From JAJPKR01 sp050746125 (GTDB taxonomy: Bacteria > Acidobacteriota > Terriglobia > Terriglobales > SCQP01): a stretch of 64,000 bases of DNA. The stretch is taken from contig JBOGKX010000142.1 in the NCBI GenBank assembly GCA_050746125.1, forward strand, positions 22,955 through 86,954, written 5' to 3'. The notes under the pieces are model-generated. The model saw only the letters and a program-made list of their open reading frames with translations, did no database searches and was not told the DNA's origin. Made by a program: the position numbers and the translations under genes. Positions 9,196 to 17,704 of the stretch are shown in pieces; the first letter of the stretch is position 1, and every line of letters begins with the position of its first letter.

Positions 9196-9887
9196 GGGGT
9201 CTTCGCGGCGACCACCCGATGAATCTCGACCCCCGACGCAGGCACCTCGATACTCATCAACTTGCCGTCGCGCAACGTCAAATCCAAGTCCGCATCATCG
9301 GTCACGGCCTTCAGTTTCCAATCCGCGCCGGGGCGCGGCGGCTTGGCTTCGCTGAGGCTGACCTGGCTCGGGTCGCCCGATTGAGGCACGAAGACACCGA
9401 ACTTTTGCACCCCGCCGCGCGCCCGATCATAGCGGTTTGCCAAGAGTTCCCAGAGCGAAAAAACATTCACGTCCAGAATGCTGGTGGTGGCAGGCATTTG
9501 GTAACCGTAGTCGCTGCCCGCTTCTTTAGCTCGCTGGTAGTGGGCGGCCAGACGGCCGTGCACGTAATGCACCGTGATCGCCGACCCTCCTTCCGACCAG
9601 CGATATGATTCGATGGCGCCATTGGGCGCTAAGCGCAACGCTGCTTGTTGCCGCACCTCCTTGCCTTCGACGCGGTAATCCAAATCGGCGTCAAGACTGG
9701 CGCCGCGAGCCGTGCGCCGCAGCGTAAAATGCTCCTCGCCAAGCGGCTGGCCGTGTTGGGTTACGACCAGGGTGCCCTGATCCCGGACTGGCAGTTGCGC
9801 CCAGCCCAGCACCGCCAGGCAGCTTAGGAGCGCCAGGAAGCAAAGCGACCGGCCTAGATTCCCCGCTCCACGCCGCCAGCAATTCAC
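9192..9887 (-). CDS. Secreted protein of unknown function, coupled to aroK
   Basis: The 231-residue protein has an N-terminal signal peptide (hydrophobic run LCFLALLSCLAVLGWA, then AQ). The mature part is rich in beta-strand-like segments and charged residues. I do not recognise a family. The start chosen is the GTG at 9887, which overlaps the aroK stop as GTGA; its own stop overlaps the next GTG in the same way. An in-frame ATG at 9947 exists but would extend into aroK and precede the signal peptide with a polar leader. The tight coupling with the M1-like gene suggests that the two exported products act together, which is inference. Confidence 0.7.
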   Translation of the reverse strand: MNCWRRGAGNLGRSLCFLALLSCLAVLGWAQLPVRDQGTLVVTQHGQPLGEEHFTLRRTARGASLDADLDYRVEGKEVRQQAALRLAPNGAIESYRWSEGGSAITVHYVHGRLAAHYQRAKEAGSDYGYQMPATTSILDVNVFSLWELLANRYDRARGGVQKFGVFVPQSGDPSQVSLSEAKPPRPGADWKLKAVTDDADLDLTLRDGKLMSIEVPASGVEIHRVVAAKTP

Positions 9888-10450
9888 CCGAATAACTCCC
9901 GCGCCGGAGCCGGCGAGACGGGCAGGCTGGCCGCCGGCCCGTGCCATTGCGCCAAAATGCGCTCCACGATGGCTTCCGGCGGATCCTCGCGAGCAGCGAT
10001 GGTGAGGTGGGCGCGCCGGTAGAACGGCAAGCGCTGCTGGTAAAGGTGGCGAAACGATGCCTCGTCGCGAAATAAGGGACGGTTGGTCATTTGAGCGCAG
10101 CGCATGAGCAAAACGTCCACCGGAATATCGAGAAAGATCGTGAATGCCGAGGAAGCGAGGATGTACTCAAGGTTGCCGGGCTGGGCGAAGGTGCCGCCGC
10201 CCAGGGCCACGATCATGCGGTGGCGGTCGCCGCTCAGCGCGAGCACTTGCTCCATTTGCTCGCGCTCGAGGGCGCGAAAGGCCGTTTCCCCCTGGTGGGC
10301 AAAGATGGCGGCAATCGACGCGCCCGCGGCCGTCTCGATACGCTCATCCAAGTCGCAAAAGAACCATCCCAGCCTTTGCGCCAACAGGCGTCCCGTCGTA
10401 GTTTTCCCGGATCCCATGAACCCGACCAACAGCAAGGGAGACGGCGGCAT
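9884..10450 (-). CDS. aroK: Shikimate kinase
   Basis: Phosphorylates shikimate in the chorismate pathway. The 188-residue product is of normal length. The P-loop is GFMGSGKTT (10-18). The shikimate-binding Asp is in CDLDERIE, and the GGG motif in VALGGGTF. The lid region carries RPLF. The ATG at 10450 is placed directly before the conserved start, four bases after the stop of the upstream VanY-like gene. Downstream genes overlap by four bases each. No other chorismate-pathway gene is adjacent, so aroK here heads a mixed operon with two exported proteins and a cysteine desulfurase. Confidence 0.94.
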   Translation of the reverse strand: MPPSPLLLVGFMGSGKTTTGRLLAQRLGWFFCDLDERIETAAGASIAAIFAHQGETAFRALEREQMEQVLALSGDRHRMIVALGGGTFAQPGNLEYILASSAFTIFLDIPVDVLLMRCAQMTNRPLFRDEASFRHLYQQRLPFYRRAHLTIAAREDPPEAIVERILAQWHGPAASLPVSPAPARELFG

Positions 10451-10454
10451 GCAG

Positions 10455-11318
10455 TCAGTGTAACGCGACAGCGCGGGCGGCCAGCTCCGCACCCGGCGGC
10501 ACAACGGGAAGCCAATAGGTTCGGCCGGCCCGCCGCTCGGCACGCAGCCCCAGCCGCTCCAGCTCGACCTCGGTGACACCGAGGTAGGTAAAGTGTGGCG
10601 TATCGGTCGCTACCGTCTGGTACCAGCCATGCCGCGCCAACACGGCCCGCAAGCCGGCCTGGCCGCTGCCGCGCACGTCCAGCGCCAGCATGGCCAGGTG
10701 CTGGGAAGAGCCCGGCGCGGCGACCGACTCCAAAATCGGCTTGCGGCGGTCGAGGCTGAAGAAGATGCCCTGCCGCTCGAGATCCAGAATGGGGCCGAGT
10801 TGCTCGGCCGCGGGCAGGTTGGAAATCTCCTCGGCGCGCGACGCCGCCAGCTTGCCCCGCGCCACCCAATAACGCAAGCCTGGGTTCACGCGGCTACGCC
10901 ATAGCCGCAGAGTGCTTGCATAATCGCGGCGGGAAGCATCCGCCCCGGTCGGCACGATGCGCCAGCCGCGCGCCCGGGCGTCGCTTTCGGCCGCCAGCAA
11001 TGCCGTCATTGCCGCCGGCTGCAACTCGATGACGACGCCATTCAACCGCGCCGAACGCTGCGGCACTCGCGCTTGCCAGGCCGCGCACTGCTCGGCCGAG
11101 GTGAAGAGCACGGTAGGCGGCAGCTCGACTCCCTTGGCCACGAACATGGCGCCATAGGAAGCCAACAGCACGCGCCGCGGCCCATGGCGCGGCACCGCCA
11201 GCCGCGCCGGCAGCGCCGCGAGGAAAGCGGCGGAGCCACCGCTATTCACGGCGCCGGCGGGTGGTGCCGCCGCGATGGCCGCCTGCAACAGGACGGCGGC
11301 GACAAAGAAGCGCAACAC
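10455..11318 (-). CDS. VanY-like (M15) D-Ala-D-Ala carboxypeptidase homologue, exported
   Basis: The 287-residue product carries a signal peptide if the GTG at 11318 is used (MLRFFVAAVLLQAAIAAAPP). The C-terminal half shows the zinc-site pattern of the M15/VanY family: SSQH followed by LALDV, and later TPHFTYLG, giving His-Asp-His ligands. These enzymes trim peptidoglycan stem peptides. The N-terminal 120 residues match nothing I know. The assignment rests on short motifs, so an unrelated fold is possible. A longer reading frame runs upstream to 11570, but its extra residues look non-coding in character. Confidence 0.5.
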   Translation of the reverse strand: MLRFFVAAVLLQAAIAAAPPAGAVNSGGSAAFLAALPARLAVPRHGPRRVLLASYGAMFVAKGVELPPTVLFTSAEQCAAWQARVPQRSARLNGVVIELQPAAMTALLAAESDARARGWRIVPTGADASRRDYASTLRLWRSRVNPGLRYWVARGKLAASRAEEISNLPAAEQLGPILDLERQGIFFSLDRRKPILESVAAPGSSQHLAMLALDVRGSGQAGLRAVLARHGWYQTVATDTPHFTYLGVTEVELERLGLRAERRAGRTYWLPVVPPGAELAARAVALH

Positions 11319-11386
11319 GCCATCCAGAGTAGCTGGATTGGCGGCGGCAAGGAAACTGGCGGCGCGAGCAGGCGGTCTAAACCTTG

Positions 11387-11875
11387 CTAACCCTTGCCGG
11401 TCAACGGCAGCGCCGTCGAGTGCTTGATCTCTTCCAGGCACATCGCCGAGCGCACCGCCACCACCCCGGGCACGCGCAGCAGCCGCTCCCGCAAAAAGGA
11501 CGAGAACTCCTTCAGATCGCTGGTAACGACTTTCAGTAGGTAATCGAAGTCGCCGGTCACCGAGTAGCACTCCAAAACCTCGGGAAACCGGCGCAGCGCC
11601 TTTTCGAACTCTCCCATGGCCTCGTAAGCCTCTTTATTACGGCTCAGGCTCACCCAGGCCATAATGCCGAAGCCAAGCCGCTCGCGGTCCAAAAGCGCCA
11701 CCCATTCCTGGATCACTCCCAACTTTTCCAAGCGCCGCAGGCGCCGAAAACACTGCGGGGCCGACAGGTGGGCTACTCGCGAAAGTGCCACATGGCTGGC
11801 GCGGGCATGGCGCTGCAGGTACCCCAGCAGCGCGAGGTCGATCGAGTCCAGGAAATCGTGGGTCTTGGCGGGCAT
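11387..11875 (-). CDS. Lrp/AsnC family transcriptional regulator
   Basis: The 162-residue protein has an N-terminal winged helix-turn-helix (about 8-60; LSAPQCFRRLRRLEKLGVI is the recognition region) and a C-terminal RAM ligand-binding domain (about 70-150) with the GDFDYLLKVV strand. Lrp-type regulators sense amino acids and usually act on neighbouring genes. It is divergent from the aminotransferase/tyrosine-catabolism operon with 105 bases between starts. Control of that operon by an aromatic or branched amino acid, plus autoregulation, is therefore the simple prediction. The family is certain; the effector is not known. Confidence 0.92.
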   Translation of the reverse strand: MPAKTHDFLDSIDLALLGYLQRHARASHVALSRVAHLSAPQCFRRLRRLEKLGVIQEWVALLDRERLGFGIMAWVSLSRNKEAYEAMGEFEKALRRFPEVLECYSVTGDFDYLLKVVTSDLKEFSSFLRERLLRVPGVVAVRSAMCLEEIKHSTALPLTGKG

Positions 11876-11895
11876 GATCCGTTCTCGAAATCGTT

Positions 11896-11901
11896 ATTAT
11901 A
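11896..11901 (-). promoter_or_regulatory. Candidate -10 element (TATAAT) for the Lrp-type regulator gene
   Basis: A perfect TATAAT on the minus strand lies 20 bases before the ATG at 11875. Correctly spaced upstream sequence shows only a poor -35, so an activator or an extended context may be needed. The short AT-rich stretch stands out from the GC-rich surroundings. Confidence 0.4.
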
Positions 11902-11980
11902 CGCACTAATCTTGCCATTCTGGCCTCCCGCGCCCAACATTTCGCAGTGCGCGTGCGCGGCAGGTGCGTTAGCTTGAGGT

Positions 11981-12925
11981 GTGGCCTTTACCGCTGCAAA
12001 TTGGATTTGGCACAACGGCCGCGTCCTGCCCGCCGCCGAAGCCACGACGCACGTCGCAGCGCACGCCTTGCACTACGGGACGGCCGTGTTCGAGGGCATG
12101 CGTTGTTATGAAACCGAGGACGGACCGGCTGTCTTTCGCAGCCCCGAGCATTGGGACCGCTTCTTCGCATCGGCCGAGGCTTACGGGCTGGCGATTCCCT
12201 ATGCGCGGGGGGAGCTCGCCGCCGCGACGGCGGAGTTGATTCGGCGCACCGGTTTCCGGCAATGCTACATTCGGCCGCTCTGCTTCGCTGGCGCCGAATC
12301 GTTGGGCCTGCGCGTCCGTAACCCGGTCCAAACCGCCATTCTGGCTTGGCCCAATCTTGCCCATGCCGCCGCGGAAAAGGCGGAACGCGGGATTCGCGCC
12401 ACGATCTCGCCCTGGCGCAAGTTCCACGCCAGCATGATGCCGCCCACCGCCAAGGCCTCCGGCCACTACTTGAACTCGTTGCTGGCGGCGCGGGAAGCGG
12501 CGGCCCGCGGCTTCGACGAGGCGTTGTTGCTGAATCTCGAGGGCGATCTGGCGGAAGCTTCGGTAGCCAACATTTTCTTGGTGCAGGATGGCATGCTCCG
12601 CACCAACGACTCCAGCGCGTCGGCGCTGCGCGGCATCACGCAAGACTCTATCGTCGCGTTAGCGCGCGCGGAGGGTATTCCGGTGACGATTGGTCCTCTC
12701 CGACGCGACGATTTGGCGGCGGCGGATGAGGTCTTTTTGACGGGCACGGCCACGCAGATTCTGCCCGTGCGCGAGGTGGACAACGTTGCCGTCGGCCGGG
12801 GCGAGCGCGGGCCGCTGACGGCCCGCTTGCAGCGCGCGTTTGCCGAGGCGACTAGCGGCCGGGACCCTCGTTTTCGGAGCTGGCTGAAGCTGGTGGCGGA
12901 ACCCGGCGCGGCGCGCAGCGCGTGA
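11981..12925 (+). CDS. ilvE: Class IV aminotransferase, branched-chain amino-acid type (possible tyrosine aminotransferase)
   Basis: The 314-residue enzyme belongs to fold-type IV PLP aminotransferases. Family signatures are HYGTAVFEGMRCY, the PLP lysine in PTAKASGHYLNS (K158, equivalent to K159 of E. coli IlvE) and EASVANIFLV. The start is a GTG at 11981; a better start is not apparent. By homology it interconverts branched-chain amino acids and keto acids. It directly precedes hpd, and an in-frame GTG of the hpd reading frame overlaps its stop. IlvE-type enzymes are known to accept aromatic amino acids, so here it may make 4-hydroxyphenylpyruvate from tyrosine and open the catabolic pathway. 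That role is inferred from context only. Confidence 0.9.
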   Translation: MAFTAANWIWHNGRVLPAAEATTHVAAHALHYGTAVFEGMRCYETEDGPAVFRSPEHWDRFFASAEAYGLAIPYARGELAAATAELIRRTGFRQCYIRPLCFAGAESLGLRVRNPVQTAILAWPNLAHAAAEKAERGIRATISPWRKFHASMMPPTAKASGHYLNSLLAAREAAARGFDEALLLNLEGDLAEASVANIFLVQDGMLRTNDSSASALRGITQDSIVALARAEGIPVTIGPLRRDDLAAADEVFLTGTATQILPVREVDNVAVGRGERGPLTARLQRAFAEATSGRDPRFRSWLKLVAEPGAARSA

Positions 12926-12975
12926 CCGAATCGCCGCGCGGCGCGAAAATTGATTCATGGAAGGGGAGGCATCCC

Positions 12976-14064
12976 GTGGCAGCCAATCCTCTGCGGCTCA
13001 AGCGCATCCATCACGTCGAGTTTTACGTCGGCAACGCCCGGCAGTCGTCGTTTTTTTATCGCAATGGTTTCGGTTTTTCGCAGCTGGCTTACCGTGGCCT
13101 GGAGACCGGGGAGCGGCAAGTCACCTCCTATGCGCTCGGCCAAGGCAAGGCGCGGCTCTTGCTGACCACGCCGTTATCGGCCGCGCATCCCGCCGCCGAG
13201 CACATCCTTAGGCACGGCGACGGAGTGCGCGACATCGCCTTGCAGGTGGAGGACGCCGACGCGGCTTTCGCGGAGGCGCTGCGCCGCGGCGCAACGCCGG
13301 CCGAGGATCCGCGCGACGAACAGGACGAGCACGGCGCGATTCGCCGCGCCGCCATCCGCACCTACGGCGACACGATTCATTCGCTCATCTCCTATCGCGA
13401 TTATCGCGGCCCCTTCTTGCCCGGCTTCGCCGCCGCGCCCATCGCCGGCGAGGACGCCGGCATTGTGCACATCGACCATATCGTCGGCAACGTCGAGCTT
13501 GGCAAGATGAACGAGTGGGCCGAGTTCTACCATCGCGTCTTCGGCTTCGAGCGCTTCATCTCCTTCGACGACAAGGACATTTCGACCGAATACAGCGCCT
13601 TGATGAGCATCGTAATGTCCGACGACTCGCACGCCGTCAAGTTCCCGATCAACGAGCCGGCGCCGGGCAGGAAAAAAAGCCAGATCGACGAGTATTTGGA
13701 AGCGTACGGCGGCCCGGGCGTGCAGCACATCGCCCTGCTGACCGGCGACGTTCTGAAAACCGTCGCCCACCTCAAGCAAAGCGGCATCGAGTTCCTGCGC
13801 GTGCCGGATAGCTACTATCAAGTCTTGCCGACGCGCATCGGCCGCATCGCCGAGCCGCTCGAAGCCATCCAGGCGCTCGCGGTGCTGGCGGACCGCGACC
13901 AAGAAGGCTACCTGTTGCAGATCTTTTCGCGCCCGGTGCAAGATCGGCCGACGATCTTCTTCGAGATCATCCAGCGCAAGGGCAGCCGCGGCTTCGGCAA
14001 GGGCAATTTCAAGGCGCTGTTCGAAGCCATCGAGCTCGAACAGGCTCGCCGCGGCAACTTGTAG
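12976..14064 (+). CDS. hpd: 4-hydroxyphenylpyruvate dioxygenase
   Basis: This Fe(II) enzyme converts 4-hydroxyphenylpyruvate to homogentisate. The 362-residue protein has two vicinal-oxygen-chelate halves; the iron ligands are H168 (HIDHIVGNV), H251 (VQHIAL) and E330 (IFFEIIQR). The GTG at 12976 is preferred because AAGGGGAGG sits 7 bases before it and the conserved sequence begins a few residues later. An in-frame GTG at 12922 overlaps the aminotransferase stop (GTGA) but would add a polar leader. It is the second gene of the tyrosine-degradation operon. Confidence 0.95.
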   Translation: MAANPLRLKRIHHVEFYVGNARQSSFFYRNGFGFSQLAYRGLETGERQVTSYALGQGKARLLLTTPLSAAHPAAEHILRHGDGVRDIALQVEDADAAFAEALRRGATPAEDPRDEQDEHGAIRRAAIRTYGDTIHSLISYRDYRGPFLPGFAAAPIAGEDAGIVHIDHIVGNVELGKMNEWAEFYHRVFGFERFISFDDKDISTEYSALMSIVMSDDSHAVKFPINEPAPGRKKSQIDEYLEAYGGPGVQHIALLTGDVLKTVAHLKQSGIEFLRVPDSYYQVLPTRIGRIAEPLEAIQALAVLADRDQEGYLLQIFSRPVQDRPTIFFEIIQRKGSRGFGKGNFKALFEAIELEQARRGNL

Positions 14065-14078
14065 AAGGAGGGATCCCC

Positions 14079-15446
14079 ATGAGCTCCAAAACCGCCGCAT
14101 CCGCGCTTGCAGCCGGCGCGCCGGCTTCGCGTTCCGTCGCGCAATTCGAATACCAATCGGGCTTCGGCAACGAGTTTGCCAGCGAGGCCGAGGCGGGCGC
14201 CCTGCCGCGCGGGCAGAACGCGCCGCAGCGCGCGCCCTACGGCCTCTATACCGAGCAGATCAGCGGCACTCCTTTCACCGCGCCGCGGACCGTAAATCGT
14301 CGCGCCTGGCTGTACCGCATCCGCCCCTCGGTCAAGCACCAGCCCTTCGAGCCGGTTGCGCCGGGCCGGCTGCGCAGCGGCCCCTTCGACGAGGTACCGA
14401 CGCCACCGAACCAGCTGCGCTGGCGTCCCTTGCCGCTGCCCACGGCGCCCACGGATTTCATCGCCGGATTGGTCACCATGGCCGGCAACGGCGACCCAGC
14501 GCTGCAAAGCGGCGTCGGCCTGCATCTCTACGCCGCCAATCACGACATGACTGAAAGCTTCTTCTTCAATGCCGACGGCGAACTGCTGATCGTGCCGCAA
14601 CAGGGCAGGCTCTTGCTGTTGAGCGAAATGGGCGCGATCGAGGCGGCACCCGGCGAGGTCGCGGTCATCCAGCGCGGTATCAAGTTTCGCGTCGAGCTGC
14701 CCGACGGCGCGGCGCGCGGCTATATCTGCGAGAACTACGGCTCGCTGTTCCGCCTGCCCGATCTGGGGCCCATCGGCGCCAACGGCCTCGCCAATCCGCG
14801 CGACTTCCTGACACCGGTGGCGCGATACGAGGACCGCGCCGGCGACTTTCGCCTCGTTGCGAAGTTCCAGGGCCGTTTGTGGGGCGCCGCGCTCAATCAC
14901 TCCCCGCTCGATGTTGTCGCCTGGCACGGCAACTACGCGCCTTACAAGTACGATCTGGCACGCTTCAATTGCATTAACACCGTCAGCTTCGACCACCCCG
15001 ATCCCTCGATCTACACGGTGCTCACAGCCCCCTCGGAAATTGCCGGCACGGCCAATGTGGACTTCGTGGTGTTTCCGCCGCGCTGGCAAGTGGCCGAGCA
15101 CACCTTCCGTCCGCCTTGGTTCCATCGCAACTTCATGAACGAGTTCATGGGGTTGATCCGGGGGCAGTACGACGCCAAGGCCGAGGGCTTCGTGCCCGGC
15201 GGCGCCAGTCTCCATAACTGCATGGCCGGCCATGGCCCGGACGCGGCCACCTTCGAGAAGGCCAGCCAGGCGGAGCTGAAGCCGGTGTATCTGGCCGAAA
15301 CCCTGGCGTTCATGTTCGAGACTCGCTTCGTCTGCCGGCCGACGCGCTTCGCGCTGGAGAGCGCGGAGCTGGACGAGCAATACTTCGAATGCTGGCAGGG
15401 GCTCGAAAAACGCTTTCACGAACGGCTGCGCGACGGCGGCCGCTAG
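14079..15446 (+). CDS. hmgA: Homogentisate 1,2-dioxygenase
   Basis: Opens the homogentisate ring with O2 to give maleylacetoacetate. The 455-residue product has the family length and the conserved start FEYQSGFGNEFASEA. It also carries NADGELLIVPQQG, the histidine cluster of the C-terminal iron site (PPWFHRNFMNEFMGLI) and the SLHNCMAGHGPD segment. The ATG at 14079 follows a strong AAGGAGG by seven bases, the best ribosome binding site in this operon. It stands 14 bases after hpd. Confidence 0.97.
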   Translation: MSSKTAASALAAGAPASRSVAQFEYQSGFGNEFASEAEAGALPRGQNAPQRAPYGLYTEQISGTPFTAPRTVNRRAWLYRIRPSVKHQPFEPVAPGRLRSGPFDEVPTPPNQLRWRPLPLPTAPTDFIAGLVTMAGNGDPALQSGVGLHLYAANHDMTESFFFNADGELLIVPQQGRLLLLSEMGAIEAAPGEVAVIQRGIKFRVELPDGAARGYICENYGSLFRLPDLGPIGANGLANPRDFLTPVARYEDRAGDFRLVAKFQGRLWGAALNHSPLDVVAWHGNYAPYKYDLARFNCINTVSFDHPDPSIYTVLTAPSEIAGTANVDFVVFPPRWQVAEHTFRPPWFHRNFMNEFMGLIRGQYDAKAEGFVPGGASLHNCMAGHGPDAATFEKASQAELKPVYLAETLAFMFETRFVCRPTRFALESAELDEQYFECWQGLEKRFHERLRDGGR

Positions 15447-15460
15447 AACCGACCGCCGCC

Positions 15461-16351
15461 ATGCCAGCCAGCGAATCGCTGCGAGCGCTGCTCGCCGGAT
15501 CCATCGACTACGCGGGCCTTTTTCCGCCCGCCGGCTTGGCCATGCGCGAGGCGGTGGCGCGCTATGCGGCCGACCGCCGCGGCCCGTGCAGTTGGATGCT
15601 CGGCCGGTTCGTCGTGCCCGTGGGGAGTCTGGAGGAGTTCGCGACCGCGCGAGCGGCGATCCGGCGCGGCGCGGGGGGCGTTTGGCCCTTGGCCGTGCTG
15701 TTGAGCGACGAGAGCAACGATGAGACGCTGCGCATTGCCGAATTCGCCGGGGCACAGGCCGAGCGGGCGCGGATCGAAGCGGTGGAGTTCAAGGCCACGG
15801 CCTCGGCCGAAATTGCCGCCCGCGCCCGCGCTCTGCCGCCCGCCCTCGAACGCTACTGCGAACTCCCGTGGGGCGCCGACCTGGAACGCTTCCTGCCGGT
15901 GCTCAAGGGACTGCAATTGCGCGCCAAGTTTCGCACCGGGGGCATCACGGCCGCGGCATTTCCGACCGCCGCCGCGCTGGCGCGCTACCTAGTCTCCAGC
16001 GCCCGGGCGGGCGTGCCCTTCAAAGCCACCGCCGGGCTGCATCATCCGCTGCGCGGCTCTTATCGGCTTACCTACGAGAGCCACAGCGCCCGCGCTCCCA
16101 TGCACGGATTGCTGAACTTAATGTTGGCTGCCGCCTTTGCGCGTCAGGGCTGGAGCGCCGCGCGCCTCGAGCCCTTGCTGCTCGACAGCGAGGCCGGCAA
16201 TTTCTCGTTCCGGGCGGAGGCTGCCGCATGGCGGGGCCAGAGCGTTTCCACGACCGAGCTGGAACTAGCGCGCCGGGCTTATATTTGCGGCTTCGGCTCC
16301 TGTTCGTTCTCCGAACCCACGGCCGAGCTGCGCGCCCTCGATTGGCTATGA
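15461..16351 (+). CDS. Conserved-looking protein of unknown function inside the homogentisate operon
   Basis: The 296-residue soluble protein has no signal peptide or membrane segment. I do not recognise a characterised family. Features that look like active-site motifs are YAGLFPPAGL near the start, LQLRAKFRTGG in the middle, then PFKATAGLHHPLRG, a MHGLLNLML segment and a C-terminal GFGSCSFSEP. The alternation of strands and helices suggests an alpha/beta barrel. The ATG at 15461 is 14 bases after hmgA, and its stop overlaps the fahA start as ATGA. It occupies the place where maleylacetoacetate isomerase would be expected, and no glutathione-transferase-like isomerase is present in the operon. 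A role in the maleyl-to-fumarylacetoacetate step is a hypothesis, not a finding. Confidence 0.8.
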   Translation: MPASESLRALLAGSIDYAGLFPPAGLAMREAVARYAADRRGPCSWMLGRFVVPVGSLEEFATARAAIRRGAGGVWPLAVLLSDESNDETLRIAEFAGAQAERARIEAVEFKATASAEIAARARALPPALERYCELPWGADLERFLPVLKGLQLRAKFRTGGITAAAFPTAAALARYLVSSARAGVPFKATAGLHHPLRGSYRLTYESHSARAPMHGLLNLMLAAAFARQGWSAARLEPLLLDSEAGNFSFRAEAAAWRGQSVSTTELELARRAYICGFGSCSFSEPTAELRALDWL

Positions 16352-17679
16352 ATTCGATGCTAGACGAAACGCACGACGCCGCCGCGACCAGCTGGGTGGA
16401 CTCGGCGCAAGCGGCTGGCGCGGATTTTCCACTGCAAAACTTGCCCTTGGGCGTTTTTCGGCCGCGGCCGGGCGACGCCGCGCCGCGCGTGGGAGCGGCG
16501 ATTGGCGATTTCGCCTTCGATCTAGCGGCCGCGTTCGCCGCCGGTCTCTTGGGCGCGGATTGCGAACCGTTGGCCGCCGCCTGCGCCCAGCCCACCCTCA
16601 ACGCGCTGATTTCGTTGGGCTCCGGCGTGCGCGCCGCGCTACGCCGCCGCATCTTCGCCCTGTTGCGCGCGGACGCGCCCGCATCGCAGCGGCGTTCCGC
16701 CGAGTGCCATCTCCACCGCCGCTCCGAGATCGAAATGCTGCTGCCGGCGGCGGCCGGCGACTACACCGACTTTTACGCCTCGATTCATCACGCCATCCGC
16801 GTCGGCCAACTCTTTCGCCCCGATCATCCGCTATTGCCCAACTACAAATGGGTGCCGATCGGCTACCACGGGCGCTCCTCCTCGCTCCTCCCAAGCGGCG
16901 CCAAGATCCGCCGCCCATGCGGGCAGTCCGCTCCGCCCGCCGGCGATCCCAACGCGGCGCCGCTTGTCGGTCCCAGCCGCCGCCTCGATTACGAATTGGA
17001 ACTCGGCTTTTTCGTGGCCGGCGGAAATCGCGTGGGCGAGTCGATTCCCATTGCCGCCGCCGGCGACCATATCTTTGGCGTTTGCCTGCTCAACGACTGG
17101 TCGGCGCGCGACATTCAAGCCTGGGAGTACCAACCACTCGGCCCCTTTCTCGGCAAGAACTTCGCCACGACGCTCTCGCCGTGGGTCGTGACCTGGGAGG
17201 CGCTGGCCCCGTTTCGCGCGCCGGCGTTTCCCCGCCCGCCGGCGGATCCCGCTCCGTTGCCCTACCTGCACGATGCCGCCGACCAAGCCTCCGGCGCCTT
17301 GGACATTACGGTCGAAGCCTACCTGGCGACGGCCGCCATGGCCGCAGCCGGGACCCCGCCGCAGCGCCTCAGCCGCGGTAATGCCAAGGAACTGTATTGG
17401 ACGCCAGCACAGATGCTGGCTCATCATGCCAGCAACGGCTGCCCCCTGCGTGCGGGCGATCTGCTCGCCACCGGGACGATCTCTGGCGCGGCGCCGGAAA
17501 GCGCCGGCTGCCTGCTGGAGCTGACCTCGGCCGGCCGCGCGCCGATTACCCTCTGCAGCGGAGAAACCAGGCAGTTCCTCGCCGACGGTGACGAGGTCAT
17601 CTTGCGCGCATACTGCGAGCGGCCCGGCTTTCGGCGCCTGGGCTGGGGCGAATGCCGGGGGCAGATCACGAGCTGTTAG
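16348..17679 (+). CDS. fahA: Fumarylacetoacetase
   Basis: Hydrolyses fumarylacetoacetate to fumarate and acetoacetate, the last step of tyrosine degradation. The 443-residue enzyme has the small N-terminal SH3-like domain and the C-terminal metal-binding hydrolase fold. Visible motifs are TDFYASIHHAIRVG (metal Asp and catalytic His), GYHGRSSS, LELGFFVAGGN and NDWSARDIQAWEYQPLG. GTISG lies near the end. The ATG at 16348 overlaps the stop of the unknown gene by four bases. An open frame reaches far upstream of this start, but it only shadows the preceding gene. Confidence 0.96.
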   Translation: MNSMLDETHDAAATSWVDSAQAAGADFPLQNLPLGVFRPRPGDAAPRVGAAIGDFAFDLAAAFAAGLLGADCEPLAAACAQPTLNALISLGSGVRAALRRRIFALLRADAPASQRRSAECHLHRRSEIEMLLPAAAGDYTDFYASIHHAIRVGQLFRPDHPLLPNYKWVPIGYHGRSSSLLPSGAKIRRPCGQSAPPAGDPNAAPLVGPSRRLDYELELGFFVAGGNRVGESIPIAAAGDHIFGVCLLNDWSARDIQAWEYQPLGPFLGKNFATTLSPWVVTWEALAPFRAPAFPRPPADPAPLPYLHDAADQASGALDITVEAYLATAAMAAAGTPPQRLSRGNAKELYWTPAQMLAHHASNGCPLRAGDLLATGTISGAAPESAGCLLELTSAGRAPITLCSGETRQFLADGDEVILRAYCERPGFRRLGWGECRGQITSC

Positions 17680-17704
17680 CGACGGCGTGGCGAGTCGCGC
17701 ATCG

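Noticed and set aside
13908..15755. Open frame of 615 codons on the minus strand
   Set aside because: It is antisense to hpd, hmgA and the unknown operon gene, all of which have clear plus-strand support.
15868..16347. Longer start for fahA
   Set aside because: The additional 160 codons only shadow the preceding gene in another frame; the ATG at 16348 overlaps the previous stop and starts a protein of normal length.
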